In this document: positions 35,501-47,246 of the stretch, piece after piece
How positions within the stretch are numbered: the stretch's first letter is position 1
Layout of the letters: each line of letters opens with the position of its first letter
Source: Rhodamnia argentea
Taxonomy: Eukaryota; Streptophyta; Magnoliopsida; Myrtales; Myrtaceae
DNA: 64,000 nucleotides
Reading direction: 5' to 3'
Assembly: GCF_020921035.1 (NCBI RefSeq)
Contig: NC_063157.1
Location: 20,291,015-20,355,014 of the forward strand
Program-made: the position numbers and the translations under genes
The notes under the pieces: generated by a model
The model's input: only the letters and a program-made list of their open reading frames with translations
What the model was told of the DNA's origin: nothing
The model's database searches: none

Positions 35501-37191
35501 CTGATATCTGCTCCTACCAAGCCTGAATGACCAATCCTCCTCCTGAGATCCATTACTATCTCGTCACCTTTTTCCTTTGAGACTCTTGGCTTCGGTGCAA
35601 AAGATTCTACCTCATGACAAAAGTTGTATCTTTGACAAGATAAAGGCCCTTTCTCATCACCTGAATCTGCATGATGACCTTCATTATATCTTAGCGAAGC
35701 GAATTTTTGTGCAAAGCTGTCTTCCTCTTTGTAACGTCCTTCTAAAGCACCTTCTCCAGGAGTGCATGCTTCACTGCCCCAATTCAAATGACATCTCAAA
35801 GTGTCTGGAAAATTTTCAGTTATGTCATATGATTTTCTTGAAACATCAGCATTAACAAAGTTCTTCCTTGCAACCTTCTCGTCTGAACGCTTCTCTCGCA
35901 CTGCTATAGAAGCAACTCTCTGGAAGTATTCCTCAGAGAGCACTCTGCATTGTTTCTGGCTAGAATGCTGACTTGGCAGATCCTCCAGCCCCATTAATTT
36001 TGCAATAACACTGGGAGGACCAGAGATGGATTCCATTTCTGCCAGTATGTCCTAAGCCCTTCCAAACAGAAACTCCCAAATTCAGCACTATAACCATCTA
36101 GAGAATGAGAAGTTTCATCTGCATGGAAATAACATACCAAGAAGATAATCAAAACAACTTTCATATTGTTCATCATCTGCTGTCAATAAATCATCTGCTA
36201 ACTAATTACTAAGAATAATGAGAAAGGCCACTTGAGCTAGCCTGTGCCAACGAAAATGAACCAATAGAAACTACACACATCATGACTGCCATCATATAAA
36301 CCTAATTAATTAACAAAACAGAAGCACATACAAGTGTCTAAACCTGTTGCTACTTGTGATGGTGCAAAGTCTAAATGCCTGTTAATACAGAGTAAATACC
36401 AAAGTGCTCCAGAACCTACACACAACATGACCGCCATCATAGAAACCTGATTAAGTAACAAAGCAGAAGGACATGCAAGGGTCTAACCCTCTTGCTACTT
36501 GTGATTGCGCCATGTCTAAATGCCTATGAATACCAAAAGGGCTCAAGAAAATATAAAAGGAGAAACAAGGAAAGAAATCACGAAACATAAAGAAGCAAAC
36601 TTTTCAAGCCTAGAAACAGGATAAGTAAGTACAAGGTAGGTATTCGACCACAAAAAAAAAAAAAAAAAAAAAAGCAAGGCAGGTAAATCATATTCCAGAC
36701 CAATACTAAGGATGCCAATGAAGTAAAGAGTTTCGGAGACCCCCATGGACAATCCTAATTTCCCCAATCAAATTGATCGACACATGCAGGAAACCAAATG
36801 ATTAGAATAACTCTTTCTGCTAGGCAACTAACCAACAATAAACCCCAATTACTATTCCAGAGGACACTGCACCAAAAAGTGGCATCATCTCAAATAATAG
36901 CTCCAGCACCAACCACTCCATAATCATAAAAAGGATACGACATTACTTAAAATGCCACTGAAACACATAATCTCAGTTAAATCCCTACTTGATGGAATTC
37001 GTCTTTGACAAGAGCACACGCAAAAACTCAACAATCAACTCTAACCCCATAACCTCGTGCTCAATAGATACCAAAAGAACGAAAAGAGAGAATCTGCACA
37101 AGACCAGCAAAAACAACAAACAAAAAAAAAAAAATCAACAACTCACCCTATCTCCGAACTCCTCGGACAGAGAAATCAACTCAGCATTCAT
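32513..37191 (-). CDS. TRM-family (TON1 recruiting motif) protein, DUF4378
   Basis: TRM proteins bind microtubules and recruit TON1/PP2A factors that shape cortical arrays and cell elongation. Proposed coding exons on the minus strand are 37191-37147, 36051-34726, 33372-33213 and 33138-32513, giving 718 residues with closed phase and GT-AG introns. Residues 27-37 (PPSVIAKLMGL) are the family's DUF3741/LONGIFOLIA-type motif. A QPSPDSVLE motif lies in the third exon. The last exon is a DUF4378 domain ending VIDELVAEVISL. The middle is basic and Ser-rich, as usual. The start is uncertain: the frame stays open upstream to 37258, where an AG acceptor ends a likely leader intron, so an extended N-terminus is possible. 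Which TRM subgroup it belongs to is not clear. Confidence 0.85.
36271..36550. repeat. 145-bp tandem duplication in TRM intron 1
   Basis: The block starting CTACACACATCATGACTGCC at 36271 is repeated, with substitutions and small indels, from 36416 (CTACACACAACATGACCGCC). Shared landmarks include TTGCTACTTGTGAT and GTCTAAATGCCT. Confidence 0.75.
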
Positions 37192-37258
37192 TGAGCGACA
37201 CCCACGCTTTTTTTTCTTGGCCAGAGCAACACCCGTGACCGATTCGGAACACCTCACC

Positions 37259-37760
37259 TGAAAACACCGAGATCATAAATGCAATTCCAACGGTGAAGGA
37301 TCACCGAGAGTCGGTACAAAAGGGTGCCAGAAAAGACACGCCGACATGTGATCTGGGGGGAAGCAGTTGGGTCAACTAATCGAGGGCTAGAATAAAAAGG
37401 AAACAGCGAGTCAAAAGCGGCTGATGATGTAAGTAAGCTTTTTATTCGGGGCACGTAAAAAAACAGAGTTTTAACCCAAAGCAAAAATCCGATTTTGGAG
37501 CGAGCGTCCGATGTGTCGATCGAGGATAACCGAACCCCAGAAACCCAAAAACCAAAAAGACATCGAATTTGCAGTAGAGCTGGGGAAACACAAGCACTAG
37601 AGAGAGAGAGACACGATACGACGTCTGTCCTGTGCAAAATGACGGTGAAAGGGCGCGCAAGAATTGCAATGATTGTGCGAGGAGAGAGAGAGAGAGAGAG
37701 GTGACATGGGGCGGTTCGATTCGTTTGTCGCTTCTTTCTTCGTAAGAATTTAGAAATACG
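37259..37760 (-). promoter_or_regulatory. TRM leader region and promoter
   Basis: This is probable 5' UTR, leader intron and proximal promoter of the TRM gene on the minus strand. A GA microsatellite lies at 37680-37700. Long open frames here overlap one another and show no domain, so they are probably chance. A leader intron is inferred from the TTTTCAG acceptor ending at 37259. Confidence 0.4.
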
Positions 37761-39177
37761 CGCCAAAAGGGCCGATGTCTGTCTTTAGCGTGTGGGAGTG
37801 CGCCCGAAGGAGTTTGCGGCTTTAATTTCTGCTTGTGTTCATTTTCTTTCCCTTTTTTTTTAAAAAGATTCACTTTCTTTTTGACCGGATAATTCTAGAG
37901 CGTATTTCGTACGAAATGCTTCTTAAAATTTTCAGGTCAGGTCAAGGTTTTACTGAAACCTACCGTCAAAACCGATTCTTTAATTAACTTTGTCATATCA
38001 CGATTTCAGGATCGGTTTCAAAATTTAATGATCACCATTTATTACTATAATTTATTGACCACAACTTACATCTAGATACATGAAAAATATGAACCATTAG
38101 CAAAGCAAAAGTTTTAGTCATAGATATCACCGAAAATGCAAGTTCGACTAATGGTTCCAAATTGCATAGTCAGAATCGTCTCGCACCTAACAAGATTCGA
38201 ACATACACTCCCCACAGACACAAAAAGCCACTTAATGCAAAGACGTAAAGAATCCGACCTAAAATGGATTCCTAAAATGTAGACATCGAGAGAAGCACCA
38301 CTTAACCGCATGCTCAGAGAAGCACCACTTAACCGCATGCTCGGAAAGACGAGATGAGCTCTTCTACGATAAAAAAAATAATTTATCTTCTTTCTTAATT
38401 AATTAATCTTTCCATGCTAATTTACCGTCATTCTTAATTAGTTAATCAATTCCTCCATTCCATTGATAAATTTTTCCTTGAAGCCTAAAAAATTCCCGTA
38501 GTTCATAATTTTATCCATCGCATTCCTTTTCAGAGATTCCCATCATTTTACGAAAAAGAAACGGGAAGTTGAACTGAAGTATTGGGGATGGGCATAGGCC
38601 TTTTGGGAGGCCCGCGCGAGCGAGTTCTGCAAAAGTAAGCAGCGTCTCCGCTCGGCCAGCCTATGGCCCCTCCATAAATTCTTGCGCCAGGAAACCCTAG
38701 TTCCACATAAGGCGCTGCGACCGGCTCCCACCGTTCGCTTTGTTTTCCTTACTCATTAGTTTAAGGCGCCTTCCAAGGTTGCCTCACCCTCCCTATTTAT
38801 ATGACCTCACTCCCTCATGACTTGCTCCCCACGGTCGATGTGGGACATCCATTTTTGCTTTGTGACGAAATTCCACGAGCATCGCAAGTACAAACTGGCC
38901 TCAGAGGCCAAGGATGGAAAAAAGACTCCAATAGCTTCAAGAAGGGCCTCTTTCATTCCTCTCGGGAAACTATGCCGATCAAATCGAGTGCAGAATTAAA
39001 CCCGATTTGTCACTATCACGGCTCGAATGCAAACTTATGCTCCAGCATCAGTAATACATCCTATGACAATAGTGCTTGTCGTTCTTCTCCCCGACAGCAA
39101 AATCGTTTTGCGGGAGAGGAGGCAGTTACTCATCACGCAAAAAGTAAGAAAGTTATCCCTAGATACGACGGGCGCTG
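37760..39177. other. Intergenic between TRM and MTP11
   Basis: Two perfect direct copies of AGAAGCACCACTTAACCGCA lie at 38290-38340. A GC-richer stretch at 38570-38760 has a short minus-strand frame that I could not assign to a family. The last few hundred bases before 39178 probably include the MTP11 3' UTR. No gene is called. Confidence 0.4.
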
Positions 39178-42100
39178 CTACGAGTGCGCTTGCGTGTGCT
39201 CTGGCTTGTGGGAGTACTCGTAGTCGAGATGGACGAATGCGCGCTCAATCTCCGGAAGGAGCTCCAGCTTTTCCTGCAGGGATTCCCCGATGTCGTGAGC
39301 CTCTTGCAAGGGCATGCTGGCGGGCAGAACGATGTCGACCTCGGCAAAGTAGTGCGACCCGAAAGTGTAAGCCCGGACGGTGTCGATGTTCTTGATCGCC
39401 TTGTGATGGTTCCAACACAGATAAGTGAGCTTCTGCAGGAACTCCGGAGCAGCAGCTCTCCCCACGAGGGAGTTCACATTCTCCAACACCGTCATGGACC
39501 ACGTCCGGATGGTATACAAGGCCAGCTACAAGATACATTCAAAACAGAACCGTGTGAGAGGAGCAGGAACTCATGAAATTTGTTATGGAAGTGGTCAACA
39601 GCTACAGCCCAGGACAAAGAAGCAAGCCATGCTGTCAGAGAGAAGTCATGGAAGATCACAAACACCTCAACTAGTTCCCCTCGAGTGAAAGGCCAAGAGA
39701 GGTAACTCATCAATGCAAAAGCTCCTATGCTGTGTTCCTTGCCAAGAATCTGGCTACATCACCGTACCATTGTTGGGCATTTTCTCATATCAGGAGCCTA
39801 AACCTCGATAATATTTCTAATAATTATGGGTGCCGAACTTTAACTCCCACAAATGCGCTTATCCCCCCGTTTCCCCAAGAGCACTCTGGGTGGGAGGCTC
39901 TGTGATTAGAACACAGGATTCGCTGCATCCATCACTAAACCTTTAACTACGTAGCCAACTCCTCGGGAGTTACTTATTAAGAGCATCACTGGCAACTAAA
40001 ATCAGTATCAAGCATCTAGCTGAGTAAATCACCATTACATGCAGAACCATAGGAAAAATCACCCTTTCAATGTGCATTTCCTCATGACCTCATTAACAAC
40101 CCAGTACCTTTTTATCCATTCAAAGTTCTAATAAACCAGAGTCTTACTCAGAATCATAACCAAATCACCCTTTCAATGTCAAGGCAAGTGAAACTCTGCA
40201 GATTAAAAGGAAAGAAGAAATACCAAACGGAGGGAGATAAGACTTACGATAATAGCCCCAACAGGGTCCATCCAGTCATCAAAATAATTAGCAAGCAGCG
40301 CAGCAATCAAGCCAATGACATTAGTGATGACGTCGAAAAAGTGATCCTGGGCATAAGCTTTGACAATCTCATCAGTGAAAGATCGGCAATAGACAACCAG
40401 TAACAATTTAACGAGGGTCACTGACAGCATAATGCCCACAACCCATTTCTCTTGCTCTTTTGTCAAATTGAATTCAGCTTCCTGTGCATGACCAAATAAT
40501 TAGAAACCATTGCAGTCGCAAGAATATATTAAATGGAGTTCAACCCAAGCATCAAATCTAAAGCAAGACTAACTGACTACATCATAGAGAAAGTAATGCA
40601 CATGACTGTTCATATTAGATCCACATACATCAGACAGAAGCTGGCGCAGTGACTCCAGAATTATCTGCAGACCCAATGTTGCCATAACAGAAGCAAAAAC
40701 GAGAATACCCTGCACATCGTTTTAAGCCCAGTAAATAAGTGAGAAAGCGATAACCCCATTGGTAACCCAAATAACCAATTAAAATAAGAATTACAGCACA
40801 TTTAACTGAATTTCTCAAAATGCTTGAAAGCACTATATTCAGGCACGCAAGACATATGTTATCACTGTATACACTTCCGTGGTAAGAAGATCATGGTTTT
40901 CCTTGGTTGAAACTAATAGCAGGGAGGCTGTATATATTTCAAGTCACATCACCATAGAGGTATAATCAGAAAGCATGGAGCAAATAAAAGAAATTAACCA
41001 GCAGGAATCTCTAAAAGGGCGAATTAAATAGGCCGAAATTCATTCTCAACTCCACAAGCGCCAGTCAGTTCTGTGTGCTACAATATCCACAATGAGTTGG
41101 GTGTCGACGACACCAGTCGGGCATATTCTTGATAAACTTGCTAAACAGAGTTCGACAAGGTAACTATGATTGAAATGATTTCTTCTCTTATATGTCAGGT
41201 AAAAGGATGTAACCTAGAGAAAAAATGACAGACAAGTATGCACCGTGAATTGAGGAACAACAAAGACAAGATGAAGCTTGATAGCTGACACAAATCCACT
41301 GGAAAGCACTCAAGGAAACAGGCACACAAACTAGAAATAGAGGGATAACAGATAATTTAGACAGTGAGCACAGTGAGAAAATGTTGAATAAAGAGAAAAT
41401 GCTGAACCACTTTCCCAGCAGCTAACTTGAATACCAATACGGATTCTCAAGATGCAGTATGTAAAACGAATACCAGCAGTCTGCAGACTTGGCCTGCTTT
41501 AACAAATTGCACGCAATAAATTTGCTTGTATTTTGCATGAGGATAACCAATCCAAAACGGAAGAAAAATCTTAACATAGAAAATTACCTTTCAATGTTAA
41601 GTATTACGAAACCCAGGCCAGAAATTGACTCCAATATTCAGTTTCTAGCATGCAAGTCATCTATTTTGGTCATTAGTTGAATCCATTCATGGGTACTTGT
41701 GCAAGAATTTCATAAACAGAAGATTGAATACATGAAAAGACCTCACAATCTATACATTCAACTTGACAGATACATTCGTGATAGGTCACAAGGTTGTCAA
41801 TAAGCATAAAAATGAACATCCTAGAATGAGCAAAGTGGGGAAAAAAAAAGCGAATAGAGTAGAAGAAATGGTGCTGCTGTCATTCCAAATACCAAACAAC
41901 CTAGTATTGCATGGATAGGTGAGTTGGTGCAAACTAAATCAAAAATCACTCGGAGAGCGATATTGAGAGATTTTAAAAGATGTTTGTATGAGAGAACTAG
42001 AGAATAATAATGGACTCACCAATGGTTGCATACGTCTCTTTCCTATAGGATATCGATACGGGTTAGGCGTTTGCATGGAGAATGCAGTGAACCACAAGAT

Positions 42101-43909
42101 AAATCCAGACAAAAGATCGAGAAGAGAGTCCAGTGTGGATGCAATTATGGCTAACGAACCACTTCGAATAGATGCATAAACTTTAGCAGCAAAAAGAAAC
42201 ATGTTCGCAACATTTGATATTCTAATGGCAAATGTTTCCCTTTTAGCCAACTTCTCACGCTCTTCCTGCAAGCAAGATTTTTGTTATGTTAGTACAGGAT
42301 ATCGCACTGCAAGCACTTATTCTGAGAATAAGAGAGAGACAGATTTTCTTGGATAATAATTAAAGTATGATCATACAACATCGACCTTTGATATTCCAGG
42401 AACGAAACCACGCTCAGCTAGCGCATCCATTTCGTTAAATCCCTCAAGCATTTCTACCTGCTGCTGATAGTACTCGGCCACATTATCTTCAGGACCTGAA
42501 GCCACCGATCATCATGTTACAGGAAGAACTAAAGTTGGACCATTGTGCAACCCGAAACTGCATAATGGCTATCTATAGAAGCTTAAACGATCTCTGTAAA
42601 TTTTCACATCTTTGGACCATGAAATACGTACACGACTATAGACATTTGATAGATATGTGAAATTGGACACTTACTGCAGCATCTGGACCAAATTAATTTG
42701 CTGCAACCAAAATTCTGAAATTGCAAAGCAACAAAGGATGCTTGCTGCATCGTCTAGCAAGCAAGTACTTTTTGCACATCTATAATTTCTCTAGCAGTGA
42801 ATGGCGGTTCTAACAAGCCAACCCCATAGCGTACAAACAAAAACGAACGGATATCAAGCAATTATTCCCGTTCTATAATTGTGACCTATATGTCAGTGCT
42901 CTCGAAATCTTTTCTTCCTCCTCTGATCTCCCAAAAAAGTGAATAATGCCAAAACCTCATTAGGGTCATTTTGGTAAAACTCCGCAGAAAACAGTAGAGA
43001 TCGTACAATTCATGAACGATTCCCTTCATTCCACAACTTCAGACCACATCAGAATGAAGTAAAGGGCAAGAAAACAAGCCCAAGGGCCACAGCACCCAGT
43101 TCAACAATGTTGATTGAAACAAGCAGGCGCATTCACGCATGTACATATGCCTCTTGACAAGGATTATAATCTATCAAAAAATCGAGAGAAAATATCCAAA
43201 CGAGAACTCATCGAGGAACTAACCTTCCATCCACCTCTAACAAATCAAGCCTCGGCCGCAAGAACACAGATTTTTACTCAAGACGCACACTTCACTAAAG
43301 ACCAGCTCCTCCTCCTTGAACTGAACCACCAACCTTATGACAGAAAACTACGAAGTTGACCCAGGGAAATTCCATGTCCACCAACTCTATTAGAAAAACA
43401 CCCAGTAACCAAGAACAAAAGGGCAAATTCATCCCACCAATAGACCTTATATTAAGTATAATATCCAACACTATACATAGAAAGGCACCCTAGCACACCC
43501 ACTTAGATCTACTTAATCTTCTGATAGAAACCGGAACTTTATACAACTCAAAAAAAGGAGAACCGCAGAAACTAGTACTAAAACAGGCCAATCCAACAAT
43601 TTGTAGAAATGCTCAGATGCTTTGCAATTATCAACCATCAACAACGCATCAATAAAGGACGCGCACAGCATATCATATTTGGCTATTCCAAAAGCTCCGA
43701 AGGACGATTGCGACAAGGAATAATGCGATGCTACCTAAAACCCCGAGGCAATAGTCATGGAGACCGACGGTTTGCTTCCTCTTGTTCTCCGTGTGCTCCG
43801 ACGACAACTGAAAACCGTCGAAGTTCAGCCGCCACGACCGGTCGGCGCCGTCCGGCTGCGGCGAGAGCAGGCGCTCCGCGTCGTGATCGGGCGTCGACGG
43901 CTCCACCAT
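39178..43909 (-). CDS. MTP11: Metal tolerance protein 11 (Mn-type cation diffusion facilitator)
   Basis: MTP11 is a proton-coupled manganese transporter of Golgi-type compartments that gives Mn tolerance. Coding exons on the minus strand are 43909-43735, 42495-42386, 42265-42020, 40709-40629, 40481-40248 and 39525-39178, closing to 397 residues. The start [10 protein letters not shown] and the N-terminal [11 protein letters not shown] match this subgroup. Asp141-x3-Asp145 (DSLLD, in [11 protein letters not shown]) and Asp250-x3-Asp254 (DHFFD) are the paired DxxxD motifs that separate Mn-CDFs from Zn transporters with HxxxD. The C-terminal cytoplasmic domain ([20 protein letters not shown] and [11 protein letters not shown]) is complete. 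Intron 3 is long (about 1.3 kb) without recognisable contents. Confidence 0.96.
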
Positions 43910-44104
43910 TCCCGATTCTCTGCAACGAAGCGGGGAGAGATTCTTCGGGCGAACATAGGAAAGGAAAGCGAAGATGCGGGAGGGACCGAGGATGGCACGT
44001 GAAGTCAATTTTGAACATTAGTGGGGCCCATCTTGGGGGAGACCAGAGCTTCCTTGCGAGTATAGGTACGAACATTATATGTTTTGAGTGCTGAAAAAAT
44101 AAAA

Positions 44105-44340
44105 AAGAATTCGCGAATCCGCGAGCTCGATTCACGTACGTTTGACTTGAGCTAAAATTGCACGGGTCTGACTAGTGTCGTGCATGCCACGTCGGTCGAT
44201 GTGCGTTGAGCATATCACCAACGACCGAAATCGGGCAACTAAGGAAAAAATTCGCGAGCGCACAAGTTCAATTTACTTTCATTTTCGCTAAAATTGCACG
44301 GGTCACAAGAGTGTTGAACTCGCCCAACTTTCGGTGAACG
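44105..44340. repeat. Diverged direct repeat upstream of MTP11
   Basis: A block with GAATTCGCGAATCCGCGAG and AGCTAAAATTGCACGGGTC near 44109-44168 recurs in altered form (AAATTCGCGAGCGCACAAG and CGCTAAAATTGCACGGGTC) at 44249-44306. The last 19-base phrase differs by one base. It lies 200-400 bases upstream of the MTP11 start codon. Confidence 0.7.
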
Positions 44341-44344
44341 GATT

Positions 44345-46600
44345 GCGATTGTCATGCGTTAAGCGGACGATCGAGAATCAAGAAAAGGAACGATCTGAGC
44401 GTTCGATCCCGGGTTCCCGTAATTGACGGCAAGAGAATTTGAGCAAAGAGTTTGGTTTCTAGTGCATTGAACCTAATGCAAAAGGCACGTGAAAGTAAAG
44501 ATAGAGTGCGATTACAAAAAGATAAAGTTTGAAGTAACGATTATAACGCTTGAAGAAAAATAATTCCTTCCGTTTATTTCGCAAAAGATAAATTATTTGA
44601 AGAACATTTTCATAAAAATAATTATTTGTATCGCTTAAAATAATTAATTAATAAAAAATATTTTCATTGTGAATAATAATTTATATTTAAATATTTTGAT
44701 AAAAATATTTTTTGTTTATTTTTTTTAAATGTAATATAAACTAATGGAACCTAACATGCAAGACCTATCCACTCACCTTGTTATTGTCAACGAACTTCAT
44801 CTGAAAATGTATAGTCACTGATGTTGACTGACGAAATCACCGGTCAACTTTTTGAATTTCAGTCATTTTTCAAGCTCACATCGGATGCAATTGGATGCTA
44901 TTTTTACATAATTCTCATTTTTTTTCAATCAAATGAACCGCTGTGTTTTTGCCCTTTTCGAATTTTATGACAAAAAAATTTCACCCTCCCCTTGTGGGGG
45001 CATTACTTCTAAATCGGCGATAATAATTTCTGATTTATGTAATTCTTTTTTAAAGTTAAATTGTCTTTTCGTCTCTAGCCAAATGCAAACAAAATTGGAA
45101 AGTAAATAAGAAATATCGAATTAAAGTCGTTCTAGAAATCGATAAACAAATGACCCTAAATAGAGATGATCGGAACCATTGACCCCCCTAATATTGCCAT
45201 TTTATTGGAGCTAAAATCTCATTGGCAGGAGAAATGTCAAGCATGCCATGTTACTTGTCGCTTGACTTCAACGAATCGAAAATTTCAACACAATTGTGGT
45301 CCTTGCTCATTCGACGGATGCCTAACTATTGAGAAAAGAAGACGAACACGGCCATAATTATCGAAATTGTTCAATACTAGCTAAAAAGGGCACATGAGAA
45401 TGTGTTTATCAGAACTGGGAAAAGAAAATCTTCACTTTAAACAAGCAACACGAAAAAAGAAAAAGAAAAAATGTGAGTGCGAAACTATAAAAGGACCAAA
45501 TATTGACACGCGAATTTTAAAATATAGTTTAAGTTTTGGCGGGGAAAAAAAGGTACATTGTGTTTTTATTCAAGTCCAAACAGAGATTTAAAATAAATAT
45601 GAAAGTTTCTCCACAAAATTATTGGGCCTAATTTGGCCCAAAATTGAAAACGCTTGCCTAAGGCCCACGAAAAATTTGGTCTGGGCCTTGTTTGCTTCTG
45701 TAGGCCTAGGAAAGCCCAAGTGGCTGTCACGTTCATGATCAGGGTATGTGTAAAAGTTTTAAGTTTACATAATTGACTTTATTTGGTGAAAATTAGCATG
45801 CTGTGAACTTTTTTAGTAAATAAAGAGATAGTTTTTATGTTAATTAGCACACTAATTTACATATTGCCGTCGCACGAATATTAAGAAAATGACTAATTAG
45901 ACAAGAAAAGAAATTCAGAATTTTATGTAGGATTTGTTAGGTCGCTAGTGATCTTGATTGACATCGATCAAAATGTGTGAAACGAGCTATTTCTCTATAT
46001 TGCGCAATAATTCATACAAGCTTTCTAATTCACGTGGTAAAAGTGACTGGTATTGAAATTGGAAGTTTTTGCCTAATCTCCTCTACAAATTAAAATCCTT
46101 GCTATATTTAAAATGGATTACCCTAACTGATTGCCATATTGTAAAAAACTCCAACCTGATATACTTACGACGCATTTATCACAAATTAATTTTTGTGTCA
46201 TAAAAAGCGGTACAATAGTATGTGGAAAACAACTTGGATAATCGGCGTGTGACATGGATCCGACATAGAAACTCAATATTAAATGGGTCCCCTAAAAAAA
46301 AAAAGACTACCTAATCCAAAGAAAATGGCTAACATTGAGAAATCTGTTAATTTTGTCCTAAAGTCTCCCTAACATTTTGAAATCCATTAAAATCCTAATT
46401 TTGTCATAGCACTATGGTATATTTATTATAAGTATACAGTTTGAGTTTTTCTTTTAGAGGCGAAAATCGGTTTGGGACAAATGCAGAATGGGGATACTGA
46501 TTTAAGATTTGTCGCGATGCAACAATTTAATTTGCCTATATATGTCATAGACATACCGAGTTTAATATTGTTTTAATGTATGCTTTTTTTTTTGGGCAAT
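44345..46600. other. Intergenic between divergent MTP11 and MKP1
   Basis: This AT-rich spacer separates two divergently transcribed genes. No transposon ends, RNA genes or conserved coding segments were recognised. Short open frames at 45166-45591 are lysine- and asparagine-rich and look accidental. Confidence 0.45.
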
Positions 46601-46609
46601 TAGGCCCTA

Positions 46610-47246
46610 GAAATTGTCGGAATTCACGAACCCATGCAAAGAGAAATTAATCTTTAAAAACATAAAAACAAAATCAAGTCGGAAAAATACTGTTACTGTC
46701 TCTTCCTTCTCTCTCTCTCTCTCTCTCCTCTGCATCTTCTTTTTCCCTCTCTTTCCTCGACTCTCTCTCTCTCTCTACCTCTTGCCCACACTCTCACATC
46801 TCAGTCCCAGCTCCTCCCTTCTCTCTCGCCCGCTCCGTTTACAAATCGACGAAACCCTAAATCTCTGGATCTCTCTCACCTCGCCGCCTCCCGGTCTCGT
46901 CCCACCGCCTTCCTCAGTGGCTCGCGTGAGGTTCTAGGCTCCGAATTCGCTGCCTATACCCCCAAATCTCCGGGGCTCCAGATTCGCCTCCGCCTTCCGC
47001 GAAATTGAGGGTGCGCGCATCACTGGTTGTACGTTCAATCTTCCGCTTTTGCGCTTGATTTTGGTTCTCGCCGATGTTTGATTCGGTTATACCCTTGTCG
47101 CTGATCTGATATGGGGTTCTGAGTTGTTGGATTCACCACCACCGCCACCATGTTCACTTGACTACGGCGTAGGGGTGGGGAAGGAATTAGGGTTTCGATC
47201 GTTTTTGGGTTTTGCGCGAACCCTAGGCTAGGAGTCTGAGTTGAGC
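46610..47246 (+). promoter_or_regulatory. MKP1 5' leader, CT-rich
   Basis: This region before the MKP1 start codon has CT microsatellites near 46711-46727 and 46760-46778 and a GAAACCCTAAATC stretch near 46850. A 107-codon frame (46614-46937) precedes the gene and could include upstream start codons. A leader intron is plausible but its borders could not be fixed. Confidence 0.45.

Noticed and set aside
34925-35855. Plus-strand open frames opposite the TRM gene
   Set aside because: They are antisense shadows of the large TRM exon, with no domain of their own.
37254-37873. Minus-strand frames of 143 and 170 codons upstream of the TRM exon
   Set aside because: They overlap in different frames, are Ser/Leu-rich from CT repeats, and fit a leader region better than a protein.
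38543-38731. GC-rich minus-strand frame with mitochondrial-targeting look
   Set aside because: No continuation exon or family match could be found, so it was not called a gene.
43755-44135. 126-codon minus-strand frame over MTP11 exon 1
   Set aside because: It is an out-of-frame shadow; the MTP11 frame through the same bases matches the family.
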